NCBI RefSeq assembly: GCF_902148855.1
Contig: NC_043965.1
Coordinates: 27,204,023-27,268,022, forward strand
Length of the DNA: 64,000 nucleotides
Reading direction: 5' to 3'
DNA from: Sphaeramia orbicularis
Lineage: Eukaryota > Chordata > Actinopteri > Kurtiformes > Apogonidae
Shown: positions 13,123 to 27,676 of the stretch, piece after piece
Layout of the letters: every line of letters starts with the position of its first letter
Numbering within the stretch: position 1 is the stretch's first letter
Program-made: the position numbers and the translations under genes
Notes under the pieces: generated by a model
Told to the model about the DNA's origin: nothing
The model's input: only the letters and a program-made list of their open reading frames with translations
Databases searched by the model: none

Positions 13123-14879
13123 TTATGTTCTATGTTTGTGCTGCTAAGCCTCCCACTGGTCCTCTTATACTGTCATGTGTTTTTAATTACACTTCTTTAG
13201 GTCCAATTCCACATGTCATTCAGTGCTTTTAAACTTAGACAACTAGTAAAGATATAACCAGTGATTAAAGTCAAGCCAACAAAAGTTTTTACTGTACTGA
13301 TTAAGTGACTCATAATTTGAACTGTGTATGAGGAAAGCACTGAAACCATAAAAAAAGGTTTAGACATAAAGGCTGAGGACCCACTTTGCCATGAAAGTGT
13401 GTGTGCACATGTTGGCTGCAAGTTTAATGCGTGAGTCCATGTGTGCATGAGCACGTTTCACTTCAGGCACTGTGAGTAACAAACCTCCCACTGTGCGCCT
13501 CTGCCTACTGAGAACAGAGAAAGGAATTAGAAAAGATGCAATAGAGGGGAGAGAAAGTGAATAAGATGGCAGGAGAAACCAAATCAATCACCACCGCCTG
13601 CTCCACAGCCCACCGTGGCTCCCTACGGTGCTGAGAGAATCTAGCCTCCCACATATAATCCATCATTCAAACAAGCGTGACTAGTTCCTCAGCTCTGCCG
13701 TGATCATCCTACATACAAAGTTCGGGAATCACCAACCGAGTATGCCCACATTTTATAAGGACTACTCCCATCCTCCTCGCTATGAATCTCTTCAACTTTG
13801 CATGACCCCTCCTCTGATCCTCTTCTACTCTATATGACCTGCTTCAGTTCAGAGGACGTGTTAGATGTGGCGTCAAATGGCAAACCTATTGTGACTCTCC
13901 GTATCTCCCACCAACCTAGCCATATGCTGTGGTCGAACAGATGGGTCAATAAATATTCCCTCATCCAGAGAGGATATCAGAGTTGGGGGTGGTAAAGGCC
14001 GGAAGGGGACAAGCTGGGGGGGAGGGGATGGACATGAATCTGGTGTGACAGAGTAAAAGATTTACAGTCTCTATGTGATGTCTGATTAGACAAGCAGTGG
14101 TCCTCATACTGTCTGCCACACTGACACACCCACATGTCAGGACAAAAGCAGCTGTGCAGTTAGAATAGCTCAGTAATACTGTAGTACACTGGATGAGAGG
14201 AAACAGAGGAGAGCAGAGTGTCAGCAGAGGGGACCTGTAATGTAGTAAAACTCCACACTTTAAATCCAGTGATCTCAGTTCCAACATTAGAGAAACTTTA
14301 ATATCTTCTTTTATAAACCATAACCATTTAATGTTTTGTGTTTTTAGGTCAGGTTTTCATTTCTGAGGCTCTGTGACACATGGAAAAGGCCACTTCCATC
14401 AAGGTCATTTCCACATGAGGTTCTCAGTTTTATAAATAACTGTGATAGCAGTGTGTTAGTGTAATGTGTGAGGTGATTTATCTGGATGTAAATGCAAATG
14501 GCCAGTACAGAGCACTTCAACAGTGCACATGAAAGAATTACAAATGAACATGGCATCATTCAGTCAGTAACATACAGTAAAAATAAAACACAAATAATGT
14601 ACTTCATGTTGTAGTGTTTAAAAGCAACTGAACAGGTTGACCATAGACCTTTGGAGCATTTGGTGAGTTGGTGATATTCAGTATGACTCAAGCCCTGGCA
14701 GAGTCACCCAGAGCATGTGAGACTGCACTGTAGGTGTTTGTGTGAGTGATGAACTCTGTGTGTGTGTGTGTGTGTGTGTTTACATTACAGCGCAGCACTC
14801 TTCAGTGCTGTAAAGTACAGTGTGTGCAGTGCCAGGGGATACAGGCTGTGCTCTGTTTGTTACTTCTGGGCCTTGATCC

Positions 14880-17800
14880 CTAGCTTTCCCAGTCAGGACC
14901 GGCCAGCCCGTCATCATCTGAGTCAGACTCCGGCGAGGCCTCCTTGATGCGTCTCAAGGCCTCATGGATGCTCCTTGTTAGGGGGTCAGTGGAGGCCGGG
15001 AACTCTCCTTGGTCTTTTCTTTCCTTCCGAGGAACACGCCTCAGTTTAACCCCTTTGCGGATCTGGGCCAGGATGCTGTTGGGGTCATCATCACCTTTGG
15101 CAGGAGCCAGGGAGCGCTGGTCGACCTTCCTCAGGTGGAAGCTGCCTCTTTTCAGCGAGGCCAGGACCTCATCCATGGGTGAACTCACTGCAAACAGGAG
15201 GAGAAGACAAGCTACATTTAACTGCTGTAACGGGCTGATGTAAAAGAGCCAACCCAGAAACAAAGGAGAAAATCTGAAGATAAAAACTGCAGGAGCCTTT
15301 GTAATGAGACCAACATGTATCAGCATGTGGTCTTCAACAAAAAGTCCATTACAAATAGCATTTAAATTGGATTGGTCTCTAAATAGAGGTATGATGGTAG
15401 GTATTATAAAGAACACAGGATTTCTATTTCCACCCAATTTGGAAGTTACGAATGAAACTCATGCATTATTTCTACCAGAAAAATACAGACACATATCATA
15501 TCTGTGTTTCTGAATCAAACTATGTTTCATATCAACATTTCTTAATCTATCTACATGGGCATCTTTCACTCATAGGATTGTAGGGTTAGTCCATAAAAGT
15601 TTGGTTTATATATTGACACAATATATTGTGAGTTAAATATTTATCACATCTTTTTCTGTATATATGGCAGGTAGTGCATAGCCCTAACCGTACAAACTCT
15701 TAGGTACTTAAATCTGAGTAGAATTTCTGCCTAAACCTTTGGTCAGTATCTATATTTGAATATGATTTCTGAGCTGCATGTTGAAAAGTACAATGAGAGG
15801 TTAAAATACAAGAGAACTGACAAACGTTTGTAGAGATACTACAAAAACAGTTTTTTGTTATATGTATCTGTGGGTGGTACACACATGTAATAACATTTTT
15901 TCGATTCTATCCTAAGTGGTCCTAGTACCTCTTCGGCTGTGGGCCTCAAACTCTGAAGTCTTCCTCAGTTTTTTGCGAGCGCTGACCAACTGACTGCTGT
16001 CAAAGAAACGAGGCACGAACGGCCCAAGCGGGGACAGAGTGAGCTCTTCGGCTACACTCTTTGGCTCAGCCTTGTGCACCTTTTGGCCTGGGGTACTGGA
16101 AGGTGACAACTCCTCTATAGTTGGTGGGGGAGGTGGAAGAGGAGGTGGTGGGGGAGGGGAGATAGGAGATGAAAGCAGTGAGGACAGTGAGCAGGGAGAG
16201 CAGGTGGAGTCTGCAGGACTGGGTACAGGCAGCGGAGGCAGCGATGCTGTCAGCGCCGTAACAGGCTGTGTGGTGAGCGTCGTGCTGGGGCTGGGGTCCG
16301 TCTGCACGCTGGTGCTTAGACACAGCGGCTGGTCCTGCATCTGAACACAATCCGCAAACTCTTCTCTTTCACTTCCAGTGCCCATTTCCACAATCCTGCA
16401 ACGCTCTCTTCTTCTGGTATGGGCGACACGCAGTCGAGCGGATTTGAGAATGACCTGACCTGGGTACCGCTAAAGAAGAACATAGAAAAACACATTTAGA
16501 AAGAATACAATGTACTGATAAAATACTGTTAATAAAAGGCCACATACCTGTTTAAAAGTTCGTAATCTGTCCAGAGTTCTCTGCCTTTCCTGACTCACTC
16601 TATTGTTCTTTCTCTCTTCATCTTCCTCTTCATCATTTTTTAGCTGAAAGTTTTACATGAAAAGAAATTTACTGACTCTGCTGAAAACACACAGTCACAT
16701 ATTAATGAAATCCCCAAAAGCATCTACCTGTAAGACCTGGTGGGATAACTGGTCCTTCTGACTGGTTGGACGTTTCTGTTGTTTCTGGGTGTGGTTGGAA
16801 ACACAAATCTCCTGAAGGAGGACAGAGGAGACGAAACATCAGCGAACATATACATGTATTGTACCAGTGTGGAACCGAGTCTCTGCCATGCACCATGGTT
16901 CAAAGTAACACATTAGTGGAGCAATGCTTCTCTTTGTTTCTTTTTTCTTTTATAACAGTTGACAATTTGATAATTAGTCAATATGAAAGAAAAGATCTAA
17001 GAAAAATATGTTTACAGGGCAGGGAAAAAATACTTCCTTTCATTTTCTTAATAGTTTTCAGTATATGTTCTGCTTGGATATGAAGTCTACTTAATCATTT
17101 ACATGATAAATAAGCCATCATACTGCATCAATATGCACTGTTAGTAAGTATGGTTCAGAATATACAAACTAACAAACTTAACTGTGTGTCAGTGTGAACA
17201 GAGGATACGTACCCTTTTGTGCCTAAGATAGGAACGTTTGGCAGTGATGCGCCCCCTTCTCGCCTCCAGCTGTCGAGCACTGACCTGAAGCCTGCGCAGC
17301 TCCTCCCTCTCCAAAGTGTCATCCTCTGTTATATCATCTGCACTTTCAAAGGTGTCATAGTACACCACCTCATCCTGACGCTCTGAAAACACACAGACAC
17401 ACAAACACACGGAACAGTTTGTCAAACACCTATCTGAGACTGTGACTAGGACTGTCACTATTTTGATACTGAGGATTATTGGCTCCCTTCACATGTAAAA
17501 AATGTTGTGTGAAAACCAAGTATGGTTTTATTTGGATTTTGTACCTGGGTTGAATATTTCATAATGAAATACTACGCTGGCATTTCATACCTGCCATGTT
17601 CAATTGTTGTTGACATATGTTTTAATATTCTATGCCAAGAAACAGCTCTTTTTTAATGTGTATCAGGACAGTGAAGCTGCCTTTAGAATTATAATACAGT
17701 GGTGGCATGAAGTTAATGAAAAAGACAATGGATCATAAACTAAAATTTCTATATTGTTACTGCCCTAATTGTGACAAATCATTCATTTAAAATGAACAAA

Positions 17801-19480
17801 AAGACAGCAAAACTACAACTCACCAGCTCATCTGAAACATGCTCTAATATTATGATTTATGGATAGATGTCCTTGTTTGGTGCATTTATGTGTGTGTTTG
17901 CGGTGTCATCATACCTGCTTAGAGACTGCTGCTGAAAATGAAATAAGTGGAGGAACTGAAACATTTACATAAATGTCTATGAATGTGCCTATGTCCCTGC
18001 AACTATATAAATAATCAGATGCATGAAGTGATACATCTGTACAGTGCTTTAATATGACAGGTGCTGCAGAGCAGAGGAGAGGAGAATGTAATTTTTTTTG
18101 CGTGCATCCAAAAGTTTCGGATACCTGTCATCTGTCTGCGAACACTGTCTAGCTGAGCTGTGAGCAGCAGTTCTTCACACTGTAGTATCTCAGCCTGGAT
18201 GTCATACAGTTGGAGTTGGAGTTCATAGTACTGGGTCTCCATGTAGTCTAAAAGAGCCATGGCATCCTCACTGCTACAAAGACTCTGCATCTACAGAGAC
18301 ACAACAAACAGCATGTCACTGCGCAGCTCAATTTGTGTTTTTACAAGTGAATGTTCAGGATTTTGGGGTATGACTTGGCGTTACTACCACACCTCCTCTC
18401 TGAGTGTGTGCTTCCGTTGCTCCAGAGATATCTCTCGGGCTCTCTGGAGTTGTAATGTTTCCTTAGCAAAAGAGTAGCGCAGTCTCTCCATCCGCTCCAC
18501 TGCTGCTGTCCAAGAAGCCTTCCCAAACTTACGCTGGTCCACCTTCATACGCTCATAGACCCCTGGACTCACACAAAAGGCAACAAAGTGAAATGTAGGA
18601 CAATCTAGTGACTTCTAGTGAAGTGAGAGATAATTCCATTTGAAGTCTAACTGGTTTACTTTTTTCTTGTAATGGAGAGGGAGACATCTACTGGCTGTAT
18701 ATCAACATTACAACTTCTATTCTATCTTACAGAGGAAGCCACTCACTTATTTTTTGATCTAATAAGTGTCAGATAGTAAATGGACCAATCAGCAGAGGAG
18801 AAAGTGCGATGAGGACACATTGTGAAGTAACTCTGTTGGCAGAGGCCGGTTTGATCAATAGGTTGTCCTTGTTTCCTCCTGGTTGTGTCAAAGCATGGCT
18901 GTCTGCACTGCCTCACTAATACAAAATCACATTAGCACAGAGTTCAAAACCACACACAGGTCAATAGCAGGCCAATACGAGCAGCTTGTGTGTGTGGGAT
19001 TAATCAGTAAGTCCTTCCACTGCTGCTGTATTAACATGACATTGACATCGACAGTGACAGGCAGACGGTACCTTTCTGAGCTCTGGCAGTGATCTCAAAG
19101 TATTTTACAGTAAACTCCTGGATGTTGAGGACGGCTTCCTGAGCTTTCTTCTGCCAGTCAGAGTCCTCCTTCTTAAGGGCTTCAATTCGCCGGGGGCCCA
19201 AGTAGTCATTGTCCAAAGAGATCTATTTAAAAAAGCACAAACTATGTTTGATCAAGAACATAATTCCACAGTAAAGTCACACAACTCTTATGAAGCAAAA
19301 AATAAACTACAAAATATGCATTTTTTGGCAAAGGTGATTCCAAAGTCAGCCTAACCAGTTATGTATATCATCGCAGAGGGCTACAAAGGGTGTGTTTATG
19401 GTGATATTTTGGATTCAGTGACTCTGACCAGAGAGAGGTACAATATAAAGAATACAAAATAAAAGAATTTCTATTTTATA

Positions 19481-19513
<33 letters not shown>

Positions 19514-22500
19514 CTCAAATATATGCCAAATATATGTCAAAACAGCCGACTCAAATTGTAAATTGTAATATTATCCGCAATAAAGAAAATTTTCTCAACA
19601 AAATGTGTAGTAAATGTGCTATCAGACTCACTTTTCAACATTTTAGGAAATACTCTTCTTCCAAACAAGGGGACGCTCCAAGTTATTGCATATCACACAG
19701 TTGTAATAAAAATAGTCAGTGTAGATTATACTGTTGTCATTGGAGATTCAAAAGTGTCAAAAGACTTACATCGTATGTTTCCATACATGCCATGTACTAG
19801 TAACGACCCAGATGACAAATACTATTAAATGCTGAAATACTTGTCCACAGAGCTTTAAAATACAGTGTTTTGGATAAACGTTGGTATCAGTGTTGTGAAG
19901 TTAACAGCAAGTCTGTTCCAAAAAACTGCTCATAACAGTTTCATAACCTTCTCAAGACTGAACATAAATGAAACAAGAAATCATATTATGCTATGACTGT
20001 TAACCACACTAACAAAAGGTAAAGCCATAATTACTCATTGATTTAAACACATTTAATGACAGATTAAAAACTGCAAAACTACTAGGCATTGAATCAAAAA
20101 CTAAAAGTGCCTACAAAACTGAAGGAAGGACAAACTGGCCAAAGTAGATTCCTGTTTGACCCTATGAATCCTTACTGCAGCTCAGCTCAGCTCACACTGC
20201 ACAACTCAGCAGTCCAGCAGTATCACTTATCACTGCAATTTCCTGATGTCAGATTGCCAGGACTCATTCCTTCGATTTTTCTTCTTTCTTTATTCCTACA
20301 TATAGCGTTATTTTAGAACTGTGGTTTTATATCCATTCTGTTGCACCAAAACCTTTCTAAACTGCAACCACATTCAGTATCTGTAACCGTAGATCGCCTA
20401 TGTGTATCTAAACTTATAAACACACAAAATGACACAATATATGGAGATTCACTCTTGTTTGTAATCACTGCATTATTCTTTCCTGAATACTACAGAAGAC
20501 AAACTAAGTGTAAAAATAAGCAGCAACATATACACGGGCATAAATACTCCAGTTTCTACAAGGTGACTACATTAAAAAGTTAAACGCAGATTGTGCCATT
20601 TCAGCTTTTGTCAAGTATTTCACCGCTTTGGATCCATTAAATAATTTTTTTAAAATTAAAAACAAACAAAAGGACACAGTCAGCTTCAGCTAGAGGAAAA
20701 ACAGCAACAGAAAGCTGTGTCTGAGCTATACAAACTCAGGGCTAAAAATAGACTAGGAAGTGTGGGTTTAACACTCCCTCCCTTGTCCCCCTGCTTGTAG
20801 GAGGTTCCATGGTGTAATGGTTAGCACTCTGGACTCTGAATCCAGCGATCCGAGTTCAAATCTCGGTGGGACCTGCAGCTTTTGGCACCAATTTTCAATC
20901 CTCTTTTCTGGCAAAACCCATAAGGCAGTCTATGCACTGCAACATGGTGGAAAAAACCCTAACATACTGCAGTAAAATCACAGCAACACAAACAGTAGCT
21001 TTCCTGTTTGTTGAAGAGCAGAAGGTGATGAAGTGATTAGAAGATAAGGAGGAACTTTGACGCATTTGTAAGGTAGTGTGTCATGCTTTGTAAGAGGAGA
21101 ATGACATTTAAAGATATACAATATGCAGGTTCCTTAACCTTAGATACCACAAAGCCCACAGGATACAAGGCAGCATCCATCTAGAAGACAGACCTGTAAA
21201 TAGCTAAATCAAGTAGCATCTAATCAATAATTCCTATTAAAGTTTAACTTTTAATCTAAATTCACAACAGAAAACAATTATTTACCTAGTCCTTGAGAAG
21301 CAGTCTAATTAAATAGTGTTTAAAAATGTAAACAAAACACTCAGTCTACATTACTTAGAACAAAACTGGAATTAGAGATACACCTGCGTCAGAGCACTGT
21401 CAGGCTTTGTCTGATCGTTTCACCTTTGCAACATGTCTTCTGATCCCAGTGCGTCAGCAGCAACGTGTACCAGCAGTAAAGCTATAGGACGAGCCACAAC
21501 ATGACTTATTCATGTGTCTGTGAGACAGCAGGAAACTGGAGATCCACATGGCTCCAGTCCCCCTTGTAGTATGTCACTCAACCCCAGAATGCTACGTGCC
21601 TAAGTGTTTCAGAAACAGTGGAATAGGACAAAACTGAGAGGAATGGGTTCATATACAGTATATTTGTCAGCAGATGTTACATGGTAATGAAATACTGAGG
21701 TCATTTATTAGTGATGTGCTATGTGTGAGTCAGTGAACTAAATGTAAAGAGTCCATTAGCTTTGCAGTGATTGAAAAAAGCCTTAGTTTCCACCATTCAC
21801 AGACCAGCCTTTCTTTTCTCATTTCAGTCAGATACATCACATCAGGCTGCCCTCGCTTTTCTTATTCACTGTCTGATGTGATATCAACTTGCATATTAAA
21901 AGCAGAATATGCAGGATAATATATTTTGCACGTTAAATATCACTTGAAGTCAGGCACACCAGTGCACACAGAACAGACCCCAAGAAGTATTTGGTCCTTG
22001 ACCATCTTTGTGTTTTATGAATAAGAAATACAACAATCTATGCCCAACAGTACCCAGGTCCCCATGTATGACAGCATGAATGTGAGTATCTGTGTGTGTG
22101 CTCTTGACTTGCCAGTGGGTCATAGTGGCTGAAAGCTTTGAGCAGGCTTAGGCCCAATCCCAATTCACCCCTTGGCCCTCTCCCTTACCCCTACCCCTCC
22201 ATTTTGCACGTTCATGTGAAGGGGTAGGGGTGTATTCATTCTTGATGAGTCAGAGGGGAAGGGCTAAGGGGGAGGGCTGTTTGGCCCTCGAAACAGAGAT
22301 TTTTCAGGACCACACTACAAACGGAGGGGTATGACAAATCTCCCATAATTCTGTTCGAATCATTGACAAGATGGAGGTAAACACAGAAAAAAGTGCAGCA
22401 GTGTGATGAAAGAAACACACAAATGTATGTATTTTCATCATAAACAAGTTAATCATTTGATCGCCCGTTTAATACCGTTTCAGTGCATTATAGACCGCAT

Positions 22501-25500
22501 TTCTGTGGTTTGTGGTCAATTGCCGCAAAAAGATGCCCAAAGCCCATGCAACAGAGACGGTTACAGTTGCTGATGGCATGGTGAATTCTTTCAGAAACAA
22601 AGTTGTTGCATCTGTTTATAGCGGCATCAATGACTGCTGATGACGTAACAGGTCTTGAAGGGCTGTTTCATTTCATAGGGGAATGTCTCAGCACCTACCC
22701 CTTGCAACTCTGTTTCAAGGGGTAGTGCCAAGTGCAAGGGCCAAGGGGTAGGAGTAGGGGGGAAGGCTAAGAGGCGAATTGGGATTGGGCCTTAGTGAAA
22801 TGAACAAGGAGCCTTGGAAAATTAGTGGGTCAAACGGATTTAGCCCCAGACTGTGTCCAAGATTACAGAACCAATTTTTAAAGGGACAAATACCAAAATT
22901 TTAAAGACAAGACTATATTTTATATTCTCATAGTTCTTAAACTTACACACTTACAGAATAAATTTTTAGTGCAGACTTAAAGCTGTCAAAATCCTTACCT
23001 TGATCTGCTGTCTCCGTAGCATTGCTAGTTCTCTCATGTCTCTGAAGGGCTGCAGCAGGTACTGGTACAGCTGAGTGGAGGCCTCCAACAGGCCCCCATA
23101 GGCCTGGTCCTCCTCCTCGTACAGCTCCAACAGCTCCACCATGCTGTCCATAGTCCTGTGCTTCTCCAGCAGCTACATCACAATCACAGTGACTTTGATT
23201 ATATTCTACATATACAGAAACACCAGAAGAGGAAGTTGTATTATATTTGTATATATCATTGTAATGAGTATTTTTATTTCCATCATTTATTGTTTCCTCA
23301 TTGCCTTGTCATTTGTGTTTTTTCCAGTTAACATAGATGCAGGAAGTGTTTCCATCACTTGGTAAATTCAATTTATTTACTGCAATATACAGAGCACTTT
23401 GCTTAGCTTTTTGTTAGCACATATTTACATTTAGTATTTAAAAAAATGTAGTTGTGTTAGCCCTGTATTCAGTTGTCTGCTGTTACAATCTTAAAAGCTG
23501 TCCTGTTGAAAAGTAACTAATATAAGCTTGTTTGCAATTCTTGGTCATATACACATTATAGGCATGTATTTGTCTTATCTGTAACAACACTTGAAAAGGG
23601 TATCAGCCTTTCTAAAATTTATATTTTAATATAGATTGTTTTGCATGATCTTAAATGCTTATTTGAAAATATGCACAAAGGTGCCGAACAAAAGAAGCAA
23701 AGTGTTCGTATATGAGGAAAGATCTTTTATTTAATCCTTATATATTTCAGAATATAATGAAAAATCAGCCTTTCCATTTAACATTTTATGCCAACTATTC
23801 ACTATTTAATCATTGAATTGGTAGAAAAACTGTTCTAGCATGATATAAGATTTTTATCATATCACCCTGGCATCAGCATTGCAGACAACATAATGGTGCA
23901 AAAGCAGTGTTAGAGACTCAGGTAACCAATCATAATTAAGCTTATAAAAATTAAAAAAAAAAAAAAAAAATACTACAACACATTCACTATAAATAGCAGG
24001 ATCTTAGCACAGTGTACATAACTGAAAGTGCAGTCTTTTCTGCTGCTGGGAATATGATCAATACACACATATTTTTGCCAGATTGAACAATCCTGTGTGT
24101 TACCAGCAAGCACTGAAATAGCCATTAACTCAGCCTTCAAATGTAGTAGGATGATCAATAGTCCAGTCTTTGTATATGTGTATGCAGTGTATAAATCCTC
24201 ATACATACAACAAATAGTGAGCGTCATTGAATGAACTACAGAGTGGTGTCACTGCAGACACAAGAGTCTGGGTGTGAAGAGAAGCTGAATGAGATTAGCA
24301 GCTCTTATTCCATCCCTAAAATGAATTCTGCATATCTCATATACTGACAGACATTTATTGAAACAATTGGAGCAAATTAACTGTGGCTGGTCAGTGCACA
24401 TTCAGTGGGACGGATGATTCTGCTGTTCAGTGGGGTTTTTTTGCTCAGGAAGGGCAGCAAGGCTCAGCTTCCTGTGTCTGGATTTATGTCTTTTTTTTTT
24501 TTTTGGAGTGTGAGTGTGGAAATGGGAGTGGGTGAAGGAGCAACTGGGTGGAATGACATGATGCTGATTGGGCTTTGCTTCTCCCTGTCTCCTTTTACTG
24601 CCAAAAGCAGAGAGTGAAAGGTCCCGAAATCATATTGACGCATCAGCTTAAATGGATGTAGTCTCTCCCTTACTTGTGTGACTAAACACAGACGCAGTTG
24701 TAAGAACTTCATTGCACTGTAGGTTTGAACAACACATTGCTGCAGAAGCGAACAGGAAAACGTTTATCTAACAACCAGTAGGACATCTGAGGACAGTGGT
24801 CATTCCTGCGTTTTACTTGACATTATGCGCTAGTCATGCTTCAAATGCATGTCAAACTCTTCTTTAACATGTGAAAAGCCTTGAATTAGATGGTACATTT
24901 ATATGACTTATTATTTTGATTCTTATTAGAAATAAAAAAAAAACAACTTATAAAGGGGTCATATTTTGCTAAATCCAATTTTATTAGTCTGTGGTACATT
25001 TATATGTGTATTTGGACCCTAATAGTTTAAAAAGTTTGAATTTGAACCCTCCAGGTGCTGCAAAGCTATCTATATATTAATTTTGGCAACAATCAAGTGG
25101 ATTTCTACAACCAGTTTTAACTCCTGCTTACTTTCTTATGTCTATAACTAGTTACGTCATGACATTTGCACATATAAGGTCAAGACTTCTGACGAACATT
25201 TCTCCAAGTGCTCCATAATTATTTGTCAGCAGCAGTGGTTGTAGTAAAAACTGAAAATATGTCCAAGCTTTGAGCTGATTACCTAAAATGTTCAGTTGTT
25301 GGTTGAACAGGACAGAGCAGCACAGTCAACGACCTGGAGGGGGTGGGGCATGAAGTGGCTCATGTGCATTTAAAGGGCCAGCACTCAAAACGACTTTTCT
25401 GGTGTCATTACCCAGAAATAGGTTTGAAGATGGATCTGTGGAGTTGAATTAATGAAGAATTTAGACCCAAGCATAGCATTAACAGTTTATGTAGACCACA

Positions 25501-27676
25501 GGGAAATGTTTAAAAATACATAATTCCATTTAAAAAAAGCAAAATATCACTCCTTCAAGATGGACCGAATATTTGAAGGACAAAATGTTAATGATATTTT
25601 GGAGCAGGAAAAGCTGATTAGCCTAATCTCACCCCAGTTGTAATCATTCAAAACCACTGAACCAAGAGTCTTTAATAGACTACACTCTTTAATGCACAAC
25701 TACAGGCTGCCCTCTTTGTATTTTTTTTTTTTTTTTTTTTACAAATTTAGGTCGTATTCAGACCATATACTATGATGTTAGAATGTGCCTTTAGCAATGA
25801 ATACTTCATCTAAGAAGCCAAATCATATCTATTCCATAAATACAGTTGAAATGTTGTTTGTACTACTCTCCACTCTAAGGCCTTGTTGTAATCTTTTGAT
25901 GCTACCAACAGGAAACACTTCCATTAATACTCTCTCACCTGTTTTCTCAGAGGACTTCTTGCACTCCATGAGCCAAGGCTGCATTAATCTAACACCATTG
26001 ATTAGTAGGGTGGTTTGAGAGCCAGTGAGTATCAAAATAATGTCTGTTTACATTAAGAGCAGTTAATCAATCATTAGCTCCTGCTGGTTTGTAAGGGGAG
26101 CTGTGCATGACTGCTGTCTGCTAGATGGTATCACAATTTGTTAGCCTGAGGTGAGTCTCAGACAAAGATAAATAGCAGATTGGCATGTCTTAATACACGA
26201 CTGTATTATATAAACAGAAGGCATGAATACAGAATCAGAGAGAGAAATCTAACAGTGTTAGAGAATCTTAGGCCTTTGGCACTTGAGAAACTTTCAATAT
26301 AGCACGTTACCTATGTTTTCGTGAAATAAATAACCAAATCTGGTGTGCAGACTCCAGCTAAATGTGGACTGTTGAAAAGGTAATAATAGCAACCTTGATA
26401 GATGACTTGCACATCCTGTCCAAAGGAAAGGAATGCTCGAACTGAGCTGACTCCGACCATGCTTGTGTATTTATTATCTTGAAATACTTCTCCTAACCAA
26501 AAGACACTTCACATTTTTCATGAATATTCTTCTGTCATGTTTGACTGCAGTATTCAGGATTTTCAGACAGTACGGGTTCAGCTGCCCTCTTCTTCTAGCA
26601 GAGCTCTTAATCCTTAAGATTTAGTTCTGTTATCCATATGCTGACAGCGTAAAGATTATTTATTCATCATTTTAGACTCTGATGAGAAAACCCACAGAAA
26701 GATTCATATGGTAATGTGTATTTTTGTACCCGTTAACCCATTCTATCAAACCATTTCACTGTTGTTTGGAGGAATTGCATCTATGACAGGATGTCGTTCA
26801 GGCTGAATTAACACAGTGATGGCTTGTGCATCACTACAATGACAAGTGATTTCAAAATAAAGTGAAAGAGTGCATGCATATTTTCCTCCTGTAGATACAC
26901 CAAACGCTCACCTCCTGCAGATGTTTAGTTGAACGGTTGAGAGCCTCTTCGTACCCGGACTGCCTCAGCTCGCTCAGACTCTCATAGTACTCATCCGGAT
27001 CATCATTCTCCGTGAATAGAACTTGGGACAGGATCTTCCATCCGCAGGTATCAAGCGCATGTCCCAGGTACATTTGTAAACTGTAACACAGCTCGTCCAT
27101 CTCCGTCTCGGGGACCTCCGCTGGGCCGAACAGCACCGTCCACATCCCAGCTGGCTCCTCCGGGAACACCGGGAGACAGGGCTCCAGGTCCGAGTTCACC
27201 GAGCACAGCTGCTGGTGGATCGCCCGGAGGTCCTGGAAGGAGAAGAGCCCGGCCCAGCTGCAGTCCTCCCGGCTTAGACTGTCCAGCTCCTCCAGGTCCA
27301 AACAGTCCGGGGATGGGGACAGAACCTCTATGTCCGGACTGACGGGTGATGCAGCAGATTTAACCCCGGTTTGGATCCGGACTGGGCTGGGTTTGGCGGA
27401 CGGCGATTTGGACCCTTTCCGTCCTTTGCTAGGGCTCCTAACGGGACTTTCGGGCCATTTTGTTTTGTCCCCATCCTGACTCGCCGCTTCAGCCAGAGGG
27501 TCTCTGCCAAAGCTTCTCCTCTGCACCGTCCGGTTATGACAAGTGATGGCAAATTTACCTTCCACTTCATTCCAGGCGACGATAAAAACAAATTTATGCT
27601 TCTCCTTTTCCTCGAATGCATTCGGTCGAACGGCTACCCACCCCGACTCCAAATTATCCTCCATTGTGAAGGACAT
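14880..27676 (-). CDS. jmy: Junction-mediating and regulatory protein (JMY), complete
   Basis: JMY nucleates actin by itself and through Arp2/3, and also acts as a p300/p53 cofactor. Ten exons were read on the minus strand: 27676-26912, 23172-22999, 19222-19072, 18562-18393, 18290-18125, 17382-17213, 16811-16728, 16643-16548, 16469-15929 and 15187-14880. All borders are AG/GT and phases close, giving 874 residues (human is about 980). The start MSFTMEDNLESGWVAVRP matches the JMY/WHAMM N-terminus. Residues 256-590 are charged and coiled-coil-like. A proline run lies at about 697-708. WH2 motifs end in LRKT (about 763), LRKV (794) and LRRV (824). An acidic CA tail with the Arp2/3-binding tryptophan closes the protein (DWES, 871-874). 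It converges on homer1, as in human. Intron 2 hosts a tRNA-Gln gene and a MITE, intron 1 another MITE. Confidence 0.96.
20803..20874 (+). tRNA. tRNA-Gln (anticodon CTG)
   Basis: A 72-nt cloverleaf. The acceptor GGTTCCA pairs with TGGGACC through one G-U pair, the discriminator is T, the anticodon stem CTGGA/TCCAG encloses CTCTGAA (anticodon CTG), and the T stem CCGAG/CTCGG is perfect. A TTTT terminator follows within 10 bp. It lies antisense inside jmy intron 2, about 10.5 kb from the tRNA-Gln array, and has intact internal promoter boxes. Confidence 0.95.
22151..22791. mobile_element. MITE with GGCCCAATCCCAATTC ends (Harbinger-like)
   Basis: The left end GGCCCAATCCCAATTC and right end GAATTGGGATTGGGCC are inverted, and each is flanked by TTA as a 3-bp target duplication, which fits PIF/Harbinger. 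Near the ends are matching CCCCTACCCCT and AGGGGTAGG runs. There is no coding capacity. It sits in jmy intron 2. Confidence 0.75.
23173..26911 (-). other. jmy intron 1
   Basis: A 3.7-kb first intron, AT-rich, with poly-A/T runs (23950, 25720-25740) and one MITE-like repeat at about 24952-25555. No other gene was seen. Confidence 0.7.
24952..25555. mobile_element. Probable MITE with AAAGGGGTCATATTTTGCT end
   Basis: The left end AAAGGGGTCATATTTTGCT is matched at the right by AGCAAAATATCACTCCTT, an imperfect inverted copy. The interior is non-coding. No convincing target duplication could be read, so the superfamily is left open. Confidence 0.5.

Larger units (their letters stand above)
9728..14879. 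other. Convergent intergenic region between homer1 and jmy
   Basis: This 5.15-kb stretch lies between the two stop codons and must hold both 3' untranslated regions. It contains CA/GT microsatellites (10105-10130, 14757-14780). I see no further gene. Short open frames here lack any recognisable domain. Confidence 0.7.
19223..22998 (-). other. jmy intron 2
   Basis: A 3.8-kb intron with an antisense tRNA-Gln gene (20803-20874), a (CA)n microsatellite at 19491-19513 and a 641-bp MITE (22151-22791). The rest is AT-rich and shows nothing recognisable. Confidence 0.7.

Noticed and set aside
16039-16344. Glycine-rich 101-codon plus-strand frame
   Set aside because: It is the antisense shadow of the proline-rich jmy exon 9.
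26852-26911. Extension of jmy exon 1 past KHLQE (open for about 20 more codons)
   Set aside because: A clean GTGAGC donor ends the exon at 26912 in phase 0, and exon 2 continues the frame; the extra codons are intron.
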